Shown here piece after piece: positions 1 to 6,284 of a stretch of DNA of 10,163 bases (positions are counted from its first letter, which is position 1; every line of letters starts with the position of its first letter). This DNA is from JBBKWJ01 sp037968895 (GTDB lineage: Bacteria; Actinomycetota; Acidimicrobiia; Acidimicrobiales; SZUA-35), in the NCBI GenBank assembly GCA_037968895.1, contig JBBKWJ010000290.1, positions 1-10,163 of the forward strand, given 5' to 3'. The notes below the pieces were generated by a model. That model had not been told where the DNA came from and searched no databases. It was given only the letters and a program-made list of their open reading frames with translations. The position numbers and the translations under genes were made by a program.

Positions 1-620
1 GCCAGCTGTTTAATCTGGAACCAGATGGTGCTCCACTGCGTCCAGATCACATCGTGTGTGGTCTTGTAGCCAGTTGGTAACCAACCAAGCTTTACCGAGA
101 ACAGCTGGATGAGGAGTGGGCCGACTACGAAGACTGGAATTGAAAAGCCCAGCATCGTGAAGAGTGTTCCGGCATTGTCGAACCAGGAGTACTGCCGGTA
201 TGCCTGGTAGGTGCCGATTGGAATTGCGAGGAGTGCGCCGAAAATCAGGCCAAGGCCAAGAACCCAAATGGTCTGTGGGAGGCGCTGGTAGACGGTGTCC
301 ATTGCTGGCGTGCGCGATGACCAGGAGATGATTCGATCCTGGCTTCCAAGGCACTCGCCGAAGCAGCTATTGGTGGCTTGTTCAAAGAGATAGACCGGCT
401 CGTTCGCCATGAGCTGGTTCCAGCGGCCCCAGCGTACGACAAACGGGTCGTTGAAACCGAGTGACTCACGTATCTGCTCGCGGATCTCGGCCGGAACGGT
501 GAGAGGTAATTGGCTTGTGGGATCGCCTGGGGCGAGATCAAGAATCGTGAAGACAACCAAGCTGATGACCAAAAGGGTCGGAATCGCGAGCAGCAGTCGC
601 CGGATTATGAATTTCCCCAC
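1..620 (-). CDS. ABC transporter permease, DppB/OppB type (partial, C-terminus outside the window)
   Basis: This is the first of the two inner-membrane subunits expected in a peptide/nickel-class ABC importer. Only the N-terminal 206 codons are present. The start is GTG at 620: an in-frame TAG lies seven codons upstream (639-641), and a purine-rich Shine-Dalgarno (GAAGGGGAAG, 627-636) sits 6 bases before it. Seen in the protein: a basic start (FIIRRLL) leading into TM1 (about 7-27), the family-typical Pro-Gly-Asp-Pro at 31-34, a long extracytoplasmic loop with Cys86 and Cys90, TM2 (about 117-137) and TM3 (about 151-175), then the Leu-Pro-Thr-Gly-Tyr segment usual before the periplasmic loop. 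The TM1 plus long loop arrangement is that of DppB/OppB and not DppC. It lies downstream of the binding-protein gene, and a DppC-like partner probably follows outside the window. The substrate cannot be read from this subunit. Confidence 0.9.
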   Translation of the reverse strand, partial: MGKFIIRRLLLAIPTLLVISLVVFTILDLAPGDPTSQLPLTVPAEIREQIRESLGFNDPFVVRWGRWNQLMANEPVYLFEQATNSCFGECLGSQDRIISWSSRTPAMDTVYQRLPQTIWVLGLGLIFGALLAIPIGTYQAYRQYSWFDNAGTLFTMLGFSIPVFVVGPLLIQLFSVKLGWLPTGYKTTHDVIWTQWSTIWFQIKQL

Positions 621-662
621 GTATGTCTTCCCCTTCGCCTACTGCATTAGAAGAAACCGAAC

Positions 663-697
663 TCGGGGTGTCGCCTGCAATTGCGGCGACACCCCGA
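663..697 (-). terminator. Perfect 13-bp hairpin between the binding-protein and permease genes
   Basis: The arms at 663-675 and 685-697 are perfectly complementary (13 bp, GC-rich) around a 9-base loop. On the minus strand the hairpin lies 20 bases after the stop of the lipoprotein gene and 42 bases before the permease GTG. It is followed by a moderately T-rich stretch (GTTCGGTTTCTTCT) and not by a clean U-tract. It may therefore be a leaky terminator or a 3' stabilising stem inside the operon rather than a strong terminator. The stem is seen; the role is inferred. Confidence 0.6.
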
Positions 698-716
698 TAC
701 GGCTAACTACGAACGA

Positions 717-2513
717 TTATTCCTCGCGGAACCAATCTTCGATGTTGTAGTACTCGCTGTCCCAGCCGTTCAGGTCACCAGTTCCCTGGATGCTGTTGGC
801 GAAGGCCGACACGTTGCCACGGTAGATCAGCGGGATCATCGCATTCGATGAAAGCAGATCGTTGGCTTGCTTGACCAAGTCGGTACGACCTGGATCGTCG
901 AGGGCGGTGCCCTGCAGCGTCACAATCAAGGCGTCGTATTCGGCGTTGTTGAAGCGGGGAATATTGTCGCCGCCCCATGCGGTGGCCGACGTGGGGATCT
1001 TCTCAGAAACCCAGCTACCAAGGTATGTGGTGGCATCGGGGCCGGACGAACCGTTGGTGAACATCTCCATCGGAACGAAGAACTTCCAGATGCACGCATC
1101 ACTTGCGCAGGTGCCGTCGAAGAAGAGGCTTGCGTCCTCGTTCTTCATGTTGGCAACGACGCCAATGGCTTCCCACTGCTGAGCGATGAGCTCCTGGTTG
1201 CTCTGACGAACGGCGTTGGTGGAGGTAGTGAAATCGAACTCCATTGGGCCGTAGCCGTCGATCTCACGTACGCCGTCACCATCGGTGTCGAGGTAACCCA
1301 AACCGTCGAGAAGGCTGTTGGCCTCATCGACATTCTGGGTGAGACACCAGTCGTTGGCGCTGGAGTTCTCGTCGCCGACTGGCCACATGTTGCAGGTGGG
1401 AACACCGGCAGGTCCGTAGCCAACGGTCACGAGATCGTCGCGGTTGATTGCGATCGACAGCGCACGATGCAGGTCAGGGTTGTCAACGAAGATCGGGTTC
1501 GGTGTGCCTTCTGAAGGAGGCGTCGCGAATGGGTCGGTCTGGTTGAGGTTGATGTGCTCAACGTTTGATGCGAAGGCGGTGGCGGTACGGCCGTTGCCTG
1601 CATCTACCATTGGGCCGATGATTTCGGGAGCGACCTGAAGGTTCCAGGCGTAGTCGGCTTCGCCAACTTCAAGAACCGCACGAGCTGAAGACTCAGCGTC
1701 GCCGCCGCCCTTGAGCTCGATCGTTCCGAAGAACGGCTTGCCGTCGGCGATGCCGCGGTAGTTCTCGTTCATGGCGTAGGTGACGGTGTCTTCAGGACGA
1801 AGCTCGGTGACCACGTATGGACCGGTTCCGACTGGGCTGAAGTTCTGATCGGAGCAGGCCTTGGCCGCAGCACCGACACAGTCAGCGAACTGAGCACGCT
1901 GAATGACGGGGCTGGTGTATCCAACGAAAGGCTCGAACGGGTACGTCTTGGCCTCCGCGAAAGTGATGGTGACCGTGCTGTCGCCGTTGTCGACCACGGA
2001 AGTCACGTCAGCGAATACCTGCACGGAGCAGCCGGTGGCTTCGTCGCTGCAGTACTCGTAGGTGAAGACCACGTCGTCAGCAGTGAAAGGAGTTCCGTCT
2101 GCCCACAGCACATCGTCACGCAGGGTCCACGTGATCTGTGTGCCGTCTTCGGAAATACCACCGTTGCTGACTGTTGGGATCTCAGTCGCGAGGACCGGGA
2201 TGAACGAGCCGTCAGGGGCGAACTCGGCCAAGGACTCGAGGACCAGCGAGCTGGCCAAGAGATCTTTGGTTCCGTTTGACAGCAGACCGTTGGCCTGCGA
2301 TGGAGCCTGCCACTGCAGGAGGGCTAGGTTTCCACCCTCACCAGCGGTGCCGCCGGTTGGAGCGGGTGCGGCTGTGGTTTCGCTCGAGCTGTCGTCTACC
2401 ACCGTGGTCTCGGAGGTCGAATCATCTGACGAGTTGTCAGCTGTATCCGAATCACTCCCACAAGCGGCAGCCAGCAGCGCAAGCGCAGCTAGTAGCGCAA
2501 TGAATTTCTTCAT
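717..2513 (-). CDS. Extracellular substrate-binding lipoprotein of peptide/nickel ABC importer (SBP_bac_5 family)
   Basis: The predicted product (598 aa) is a membrane-anchored solute-binding protein that captures a ligand outside the cell and delivers it to the permease. The start at 2513 is chosen because Met-Lys-Lys-Phe opens a signal peptide (residues 1-17) ending in a lipobox-like Ala-Ala-Ala-Cys18, and because GAGGAGAG (2521-2528) is spaced 7 bases upstream. An upstream in-frame ATG at 2612 would bury the signal peptide. Residues 19-60 are a Ser/Thr/Asp/Glu/Pro-rich linker. The family fold follows: Pro-Val-Gly-Thr-Gly-Pro-Tyr at about 227-233, the LHRALSIAINRDDLV helix at 348-362, and a DTDGDGVRE segment at 409-417. 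Eight mature cysteines occur in four close pairs. Length is at the long end for this family. Oligopeptides, dipeptides or other small ligands are all possible; the substrate is unknown. Confidence 0.93.
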   Translation of the reverse strand: MKKFIALLAALALLAAACGSDSDTADNSSDDSTSETTVVDDSSSETTAAPAPTGGTAGEGGNLALLQWQAPSQANGLLSNGTKDLLASSLVLESLAEFAPDGSFIPVLATEIPTVSNGGISEDGTQITWTLRDDVLWADGTPFTADDVVFTYEYCSDEATGCSVQVFADVTSVVDNGDSTVTITFAEAKTYPFEPFVGYTSPVIQRAQFADCVGAAAKACSDQNFSPVGTGPYVVTELRPEDTVTYAMNENYRGIADGKPFFGTIELKGGGDAESSARAVLEVGEADYAWNLQVAPEIIGPMVDAGNGRTATAFASNVEHINLNQTDPFATPPSEGTPNPIFVDNPDLHRALSIAINRDDLVTVGYGPAGVPTCNMWPVGDENSSANDWCLTQNVDEANSLLDGLGYLDTDGDGVREIDGYGPMEFDFTTSTNAVRQSNQELIAQQWEAIGVVANMKNEDASLFFDGTCASDACIWKFFVPMEMFTNGSSGPDATTYLGSWVSEKIPTSATAWGGDNIPRFNNAEYDALIVTLQGTALDDPGRTDLVKQANDLLSSNAMIPLIYRGNVSAFANSIQGTGDLNGWDSEYYNIEDWFREE

Positions 2514-2520
2514 ATGTTCT

Positions 2521-2528
2521 CTCTCCTC
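2521..2528 (-). promoter_or_regulatory. Ribosome binding site of the lipoprotein gene
   Basis: On the minus strand GAGGAGAG stands 7 bases before the ATG at 2513. It is the strongest Shine-Dalgarno in the transporter operon. It decides the start over the upstream in-frame ATG at 2612 and fits high synthesis of the binding protein. Confidence 0.8.
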
Positions 2529-2569
2529 ATAGTGAAGCCAGCGAAAGCTGACGTATAACGATGGGGTAC

Positions 2570-2603
2570 TGTAACACCGGTCATAACTCTGCTCGGTGTT
2601 ACA
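2570..2603 (-). repeat. Perfect 10-bp inverted repeat upstream of the lipoprotein gene
   Basis: TGTAACACCG (2570-2579) and CGGTGTTACA (2594-2603) are exact reverse complements, separated by 14 bases. The element lies between the stop of the F ATPase gene and the Shine-Dalgarno of the lipoprotein gene. No T-run follows on either strand, so it is not a standard intrinsic terminator. An RNA processing or stabilising stem, or an operator, are the alternatives. Confidence 0.6.
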
Positions 2604-2607
2604 AGCA

Positions 2608-2636
2608 GTCATGTCATCTCAGCGAAATGACATGAC
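2608..2636 (-). repeat. Perfect 10-bp inverted repeat spanning the stop codon of the F ATPase gene
   Basis: GTCATGTCAT (2608-2617) and ATGACATGAC (2627-2636) are exact reverse complements with a 9-base loop. The stem includes the last codons and the TGA (2611-2609) of the F ATPase gene, and only 4 bases separate it from the next inverted repeat. Together they would form two consecutive stems in the transcript at the F/lipoprotein junction. Confidence 0.6.
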
Positions 2637-3631
2637 ACCCAATGATCGCCGCCGATATCACGCCAGACCGGTACTTCAGCCGAGCATTTCTCGACTGCGA
2701 TCGGACAGCGCGAGCTAAAGACACAACCGGGGGGTGGGTTGGCCGGACTAGGGATATCTCCCTCCAAGATCACCCGTTGCCGCGTGGCCTCCAGAACAGG
2801 GTCCGGAAGCGGCACTGCACTATTAAGCGCCTGCGTATAGGGGTGCTTGGGGTTGTCGTAGAGTTCGTCGGTTTCGGCCAATTCGACCAAGTTTCCGAGA
2901 TACATGACGGCGACACGGTCGGCGATGTGCCGCACCATGCTGAGGTCATGCGAGATGAAAAGAAACGTGAGCTGCAACTCCTTCTGAAGGTCTTTCAGGA
3001 GGTTCACAACCTGTGCCTGAATTGACACATCAAGGGCTGCGATTGGCTCGTCACAAACAATGAATTCCGGGTTGAGGGCGATCGCCCTGGCGATTCCGAT
3101 GCGCTGACGCTGTCCGCCCGAAAACTCGTGAGGGTATCGGTTGGCGTGACTAGGGTCGAGGCCGACGAGGTTTAAGAGGTTGTCGATTCGGGTGCGACGC
3201 TCGGCTTTGCTGAGGGTCGAATTCTCAACGAGGGGTTCGCCAATGATCGAGGCAACCGTCATGCGTGGGTTGAGCGTTGCATGGGGATCTTGGTAGATCA
3301 TCTGCATCTCTTTCCGAAGCTGACGCATTCGGCCGTCAGAAACGGTCGTCAGCTCTTCGCCTCGATATTTAACCGAGCCATCTGTGGCTCCGTCGAGCTG
3401 GAGCACTACTCGACCGGTGGTGGATTTGCCCGAGCCACTCTCGCCGACCAAGCCAAGGGTCTCCCCTCGGCGTATGTCGAATGAGATGCCGTCGACGGCC
3501 CGCACCGCGCCAACCTGGCGACGAAACACGCCCTTCATTATCGGAAAGTGCTTCTTCAGACCAGTTACGGAGAGAATAACCTCGGCGTCGTTTGCGTCGC
3601 TCGGATTCGTCGCAGTTGCGGTATCAGTCAT
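2609..3631 (-). CDS. ABC importer ATPase, DppF/OppF type
   Basis: This is a cytoplasmic nucleotide-binding subunit (340 aa) that, with the D ATPase, powers the importer. The start at 3631 is chosen because GGGGAG (3639-3644) is 7 bases upstream and the ATG overlaps the stop of the D gene by 8 bases. A longer start at 3655 would add 8 residues without support. All ABC motifs are intact: Walker A GESGSGKST (63-71), Q-loop Gln114, signature SGGQR (171-175), Walker B with Asp194-Glu195, and H-loop His228. The C-terminal oligopeptide-transporter extension follows, with HPYTQAL at 263-269 and Cys303, Cys309, Cys316 and Cys334, the four-cysteine pattern linked to a [4Fe-4S] cluster in Dpp ATPases. 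Translation is probably coupled to the D gene. Confidence 0.94.
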   Translation of the reverse strand: MTDTATATNPSDANDAEVILSVTGLKKHFPIMKGVFRRQVGAVRAVDGISFDIRRGETLGLVGESGSGKSTTGRVVLQLDGATDGSVKYRGEELTTVSDGRMRQLRKEMQMIYQDPHATLNPRMTVASIIGEPLVENSTLSKAERRTRIDNLLNLVGLDPSHANRYPHEFSGGQRQRIGIARAIALNPEFIVCDEPIAALDVSIQAQVVNLLKDLQKELQLTFLFISHDLSMVRHIADRVAVMYLGNLVELAETDELYDNPKHPYTQALNSAVPLPDPVLEATRQRVILEGDIPSPANPPPGCVFSSRCPIAVEKCSAEVPVWRDIGGDHWVSCHFAEMT

Positions 3632-4622
3632 TAATCGGCTCCCCAGTTTGGGCATCCCAGAAACACGCTGTTTTGTGCCCTGCCGCTACCAACCGAAGCT
3701 CAGGCAACTCCTGATGACATCGATCAAATGCATGGGGGCACCTAGGGGCAAAGCTGCACGAGGTCGGTGCGCTGTACATGCTCGGCGGCTGACCGGCGAT
3801 ACTCGATAACGCCTGGCCCTTTTGGTCGAGACGAGGAACCGAGGCAAGCAGACCCTGGGTGTATGGATGCTGCGGTGTGGCGTAGAGTTCGCGCACCGGC
3901 GCCTCTTCAACGATGCGACCGGCGTACATCACGAGCACGCGGTCGGCAAGGCCAGCGACCACACCGAGGTCGTGGGTGATCCACACCACTGACGTACCGA
4001 GCTGTTCCCGAAGGTCTCGAACAATCTCGATGATCTGCGCCTGGATGGTGACATCCAAAGCCGTCGTGGGCTCGTCGGCGATAATTACCCTCGGAGAGCA
4101 CGCAATTGCCATCGCGATCATGACCCGCTGACGCATGCCACCAGACAGTTCGTGGGGATACGACTTCAACCTTTGGCCGGCATCGGGCAGCCCGACAAGC
4201 TCGAGCAACTCGAGCGCTTTCTGATTGGCGGCCTTTTTAGAAAGGTCAGTATGAAGGTGCAACGACTCGGTGATCTGGTTGCCGATCGTGAGCACCGGGT
4301 TCAACGAGTTCATCGGGTCCTGGAAGATGAAGCCGACTTGGCCGCCACGCACTTTGCGCAGTTCGTCTCCGCTGATCTGCAACAGATCCTTGTTGTCGAA
4401 CATCACCGTGCCGTCGACTACCTCGCCGGGAGGCATCGGAATGAGCTTGAGCAGCGACATCATCGACACGCTCTTACCCGAGCCACTTTCGCCGACAACT
4501 CCGAGGAATTCTCCTTCACGCAAAACAAAGCTGACGCCATTCACTGCGTGAAGGGTTCCGTCCTGGGTGTTGAACTGGGTCTTAAGGTCAGAGACCTCAA
4601 GTACCGGCTCACCCCTGCTCAA
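3624..4622 (-). CDS. ABC importer ATPase, DppD/OppD type
   Basis: This is the first gene of the transporter operon, encoding a 332-aa ATPase that pairs with the F subunit on the cytoplasmic face. The start is TTG at 4622: an in-frame TAG lies two codons upstream (4626-4628), and the next in-frame start would remove the first conserved beta strand. No good Shine-Dalgarno precedes it. Intact motifs: Walker A GESGSGKS (44-51), Gln101, LSGGMRQR (159-166), Walker B with Asp183-Glu184, and His217. The SGGMRQRVMIAMA form is typical of DppD/OppD and differs from the SGGQRQRIGIARA form in the F subunit. The C-terminal extension has HPYTQGL (252-258) and Cys289, Cys295, Cys302 and Cys320, with the same spacing as in the F subunit. 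The weak start suggests modest translation. Confidence 0.93.
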   Translation of the reverse strand: MSRGEPVLEVSDLKTQFNTQDGTLHAVNGVSFVLREGEFLGVVGESGSGKSVSMMSLLKLIPMPPGEVVDGTVMFDNKDLLQISGDELRKVRGGQVGFIFQDPMNSLNPVLTIGNQITESLHLHTDLSKKAANQKALELLELVGLPDAGQRLKSYPHELSGGMRQRVMIAMAIACSPRVIIADEPTTALDVTIQAQIIEIVRDLREQLGTSVVWITHDLGVVAGLADRVLVMYAGRIVEEAPVRELYATPQHPYTQGLLASVPRLDQKGQALSSIAGQPPSMYSAPTSCSFAPRCPHAFDRCHQELPELRLVAAGHKTACFWDAQTGEPIND

Positions 4623-4878
4623 CGACTACCCGTTTCGTAAGCTCGCGACTGCATCGGGCGCACCATAGCCCGCAATGCCGCGCCGATCTAGTGATCCGAG
4701 CGACTGTGTTGCAAGCCGTAACAATTCAACGCAGAAATAACTTGCTACGAGCCGCCCGAAAGCCCGGGCACGCCCTGGCTCGAGTTGTTACTCTGGGCCG
4801 GTCGAGAGGAGAACCCTTGCATTGTGCAATCGATGCCTTGAAAGGTTTCATGACAATAGTTCGTTCGGTGACCACGCC
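4623..4878. promoter_or_regulatory. Divergent intergenic region between the transporter operon and the VOC gene
   Basis: These 256 bases must hold promoters for both directions. For the minus strand a TATGGT -10 candidate lies at 4662-4667; a 17-base spacer puts a poor -35 (TAGATC) at 4685-4690 inside a GATC-N4-GATC dyad (4685-4696). A second dyad, 4651-4678 (GCATCGGGC paired to GCCCG-CA-ATGC), overlaps that -10. For the plus strand a Shine-Dalgarno (GAGAGGAGAA, 4804-4813) is clear, but no convincing -35/-10 pair was found. A small hairpin (arms 4761-4768 and 4773-4780, one mismatch) lies between. I see no RNA gene here. The promoter positions are guesses from spacing. Confidence 0.4.
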
Positions 4879-5622
4879 ATGACTCAGGACGAGCAGCGTT
4901 CGAACGTCATTAACTTGTGCCTTGACGCCAACGATCCCAAGCGCATGGCCCAGTTCTGGGGCGCTGCTCTCGGCTGGGAAATCGAGGAGGAGGTAGATGA
5001 CGGTTACTTTGCGCTCGTTCCTACCGACGACACCCGATTTGAAGTTCTCATTTTGCCGCGGGCAGAGCAGAAGACCGGCCGTAACAACATCCATCTCGAC
5101 CTCACGACGACGTCGCTCGAGGACCAGGCTGCTCTGGTCGAACTATTGCTCGGCCTTGGCGCGAACCATGTCGACGTCGGCCAGACCGGCGACGAAGGCC
5201 ATTACGTTCTCGCCGATCCGGAGGGCAACGAATTCTGCATCATCGAGCCAAATACGGACTTCCTCGCTGGCTGCGGGCGCCTTGGAGCGGTCAATGCCGA
5301 CGGAACCCGCAAGGTCGGGCTGTTCTGGAGCGAGGTACTCGGCTGGCCGTTGATCTGGGACCAGGACGAGGAAACAGCGATCCGAGCGCCTGACGGCACG
5401 GGGCCGATCATCCAATGGAGCGGACCGCCGTTGATGAAGAAGTTCGGCAAGAACCGACTCCACATCGACATCGCGCCACCCCCCACTGTCAATCAAAATG
5501 ATGAGGTTGACCGCCTCATCAGACTTGGCGCTACTGGAACCGACATCGGTCAGGGCGACGTCAGCTGGGTGGTTCTAGCCGACCCTGACGACAACGAGTT
5601 CTGTGTCCTGAGTCCTCGTTAG
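4879..5622 (+). CDS. Two-domain VOC (glyoxalase/dioxygenase-like) protein
   Basis: The 247-aa cytoplasmic protein has two VOC modules in tandem: residues about 8-124 and 133-246. Repeated landmarks support this: FWGAALGW (26-33) against FWSEVLGW (149-156), NNIHLDL (69-75) against NRLHIDI (192-198), LGANHVDVG (93-101) against LGATGTDIG (216-224), and ADPEGNEFC (112-120) against ADPDDNEFC (234-242). His72/Glu118 and His195/Glu240 could be metal ligands, but the usual first-strand histidine is absent in both halves, so a complete VOC metal site is not evident. It most resembles actinobacterial glyoxalase-like (Glyoxalase_6) proteins of unknown substrate, and antibiotic-binding members exist in the wider superfamily. 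The start is uncertain. ATG at 4879 fits the domain boundary but lacks a Shine-Dalgarno; TTG at 4822 has one and would add 19 residues. Confidence 0.85.
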   Translation: MTQDEQRSNVINLCLDANDPKRMAQFWGAALGWEIEEEVDDGYFALVPTDDTRFEVLILPRAEQKTGRNNIHLDLTTTSLEDQAALVELLLGLGANHVDVGQTGDEGHYVLADPEGNEFCIIEPNTDFLAGCGRLGAVNADGTRKVGLFWSEVLGWPLIWDQDEETAIRAPDGTGPIIQWSGPPLMKKFGKNRLHIDIAPPPTVNQNDEVDRLIRLGATGTDIGQGDVSWVVLADPDDNEFCVLSPR

Positions 5623-5637
5623 CCGACGTTGTTGCCC

Positions 5638-5643
5638 TACATT
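5638..5643 (+). promoter_or_regulatory. Candidate -10 box for a leaderless GNAT transcript
   Basis: TACATT matches the TANNNT pattern of actinobacterial -10 boxes and ends 7 bases before the ATG at 5651. This would place transcription start at or next to the A of the start codon. No Shine-Dalgarno precedes that ATG, which fits leaderless initiation. No recognisable -35 was found. Confidence 0.4.
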
Positions 5644-5650
5644 TGCGGAC

Positions 5651-6214
5651 ATGGCAACCCAAGAAAACATGCGAATCCGCGCATTCGCATTGGGCGATGT
5701 GGACGGCTACCTAGGCCTCGTCAGCGCGATTGAGGTCGGGTCGGGCGTTGATGGAGCCGGACACTCGCATGTCTACAGCACCTCCGAACCGTTCGACACG
5801 AGAGCCAGTCGCGAGCAAGAGGTAGCCCGGTGGTCGACCAACCTTGACGAGATCGGGTGGCGGCGGGCCTGGGGACTCATCGATCGAAATGAACTAGTCG
5901 GCTATCTCTACCTGGCAGGCGGCGCGCTGTGTTCTGAACTACACCGCGTGAGCATGGGCATGGGGATTTTGCGGGCGCATCGTCGCCACGGCGGCGGCGC
6001 CTTGCTCCTCGCAACGGCGATCGAGTGGGCGCAAGAACAGCCGAGCATCGACTGGATTGATCTGGGAGTTTTCACCGACAACCCCGGGGCGCAAACGCTC
6101 TATAAGAGTCAAGGCTTCGATGTTTGTGGTCAGACCGTTGACCGCTTCCGTGTGGACGGCGTGTCGCTCGACGCTATTTCTATGACGCGGCCCGTCGCTC
6201 AGATCAGCGGATGA
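5651..6214 (+). CDS. GNAT-family N-acetyltransferase
   Basis: The 187-aa protein should transfer an acetyl group from acetyl-CoA to an unidentified amine. Motif A is visible at 104-127: beta strand, then Arg111-x-x-Gly114-x-Gly116 for the pyrophosphate of CoA, then a helix (ALLLATAIEWA). Motif B follows at 137-160, with DLGVFTDN, Asn144, Ala147, Tyr151 and Gly155-Phe156, the typical N-x-x-A-x-x-L-Y-x-x-x-G-F pattern. The N-terminal half (about 8-70) carries the variable acceptor region. The start at 5651 is favoured by a TANNNT box 7 bases upstream; Met7 (5669) is an alternative, and neither has a Shine-Dalgarno. It lies 28 bases after the VOC stop and could be co-transcribed with it or made from its own promoter. 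Context does not reveal the substrate; a Rim-like protein role or small-molecule detoxification are both possible. Confidence 0.88.
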   Translation: MATQENMRIRAFALGDVDGYLGLVSAIEVGSGVDGAGHSHVYSTSEPFDTRASREQEVARWSTNLDEIGWRRAWGLIDRNELVGYLYLAGGALCSELHRVSMGMGILRAHRRHGGGALLLATAIEWAQEQPSIDWIDLGVFTDNPGAQTLYKSQGFDVCGQTVDRFRVDGVSLDAISMTRPVAQISG

Positions 6215-6243
6215 CATCAGACTAAGGATCTCCACAGCGCACC

Positions 6244-6266
6244 TCGACTAGCCGTTCTATAGTCGA
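6244..6266 (+). promoter_or_regulatory. bkd operon promoter region with a dyad overlapping the -10 box
   Basis: TCGACTA (6244-6250) and TAGTCGA (6260-6266) form a perfect 7-bp inverted repeat around 9 bases. A good -10 candidate, TATAGT (6258-6263), sits inside the right half-site, and 21 bases separate it from the start codon of bkdA1, enough for a short leader with the Shine-Dalgarno. The -35 region (near 6235-6240) is poor. The layout fits repression by a dimeric regulator, but no regulator gene is present in the window. Confidence 0.5.
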
Positions 6267-6272
6267 ACTGAC

Positions 6273-6280
6273 GAGAGAGG
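6273..6280 (+). promoter_or_regulatory. Ribosome binding site of bkdA1
   Basis: GAGAGAGG stands 4 bases before the ATG at 6285. It supports that start and the expression of the operon from a promoter just upstream. Confidence 0.7.
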
Positions 6281-6284
6281 TCAG

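Noticed and set aside
10..556. Minus-strand frames of 114 and 103 codons at the left edge
   Set aside because: They lie in other frames of the permease gene, whose own frame gives a continuous DppB-like protein from the GTG at 620.
867..1514. 215-codon plus-strand open frame opposite the lipoprotein gene
   Set aside because: It is antisense to a well-supported gene, has no recognisable family or ribosome site, and its composition follows the codon structure of the opposite strand.
2570..2603. Reading the inverted repeat as a normal intrinsic terminator or a standard repressor site
   Set aside because: No T-run follows on either strand, and a 14-base gap between 10-bp arms puts the half-site centres 24 bases apart, unlike usual dimer operators. 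It was kept only as a hairpin of unknown role.
2514..2612. In-frame upstream extension of the lipoprotein gene to an ATG at 2612, overlapping the F stop as ATGA
   Set aside because: It would put 33 residues ahead of a clear lipoprotein signal peptide, and the strong Shine-Dalgarno at 2521-2528 serves the ATG at 2513.
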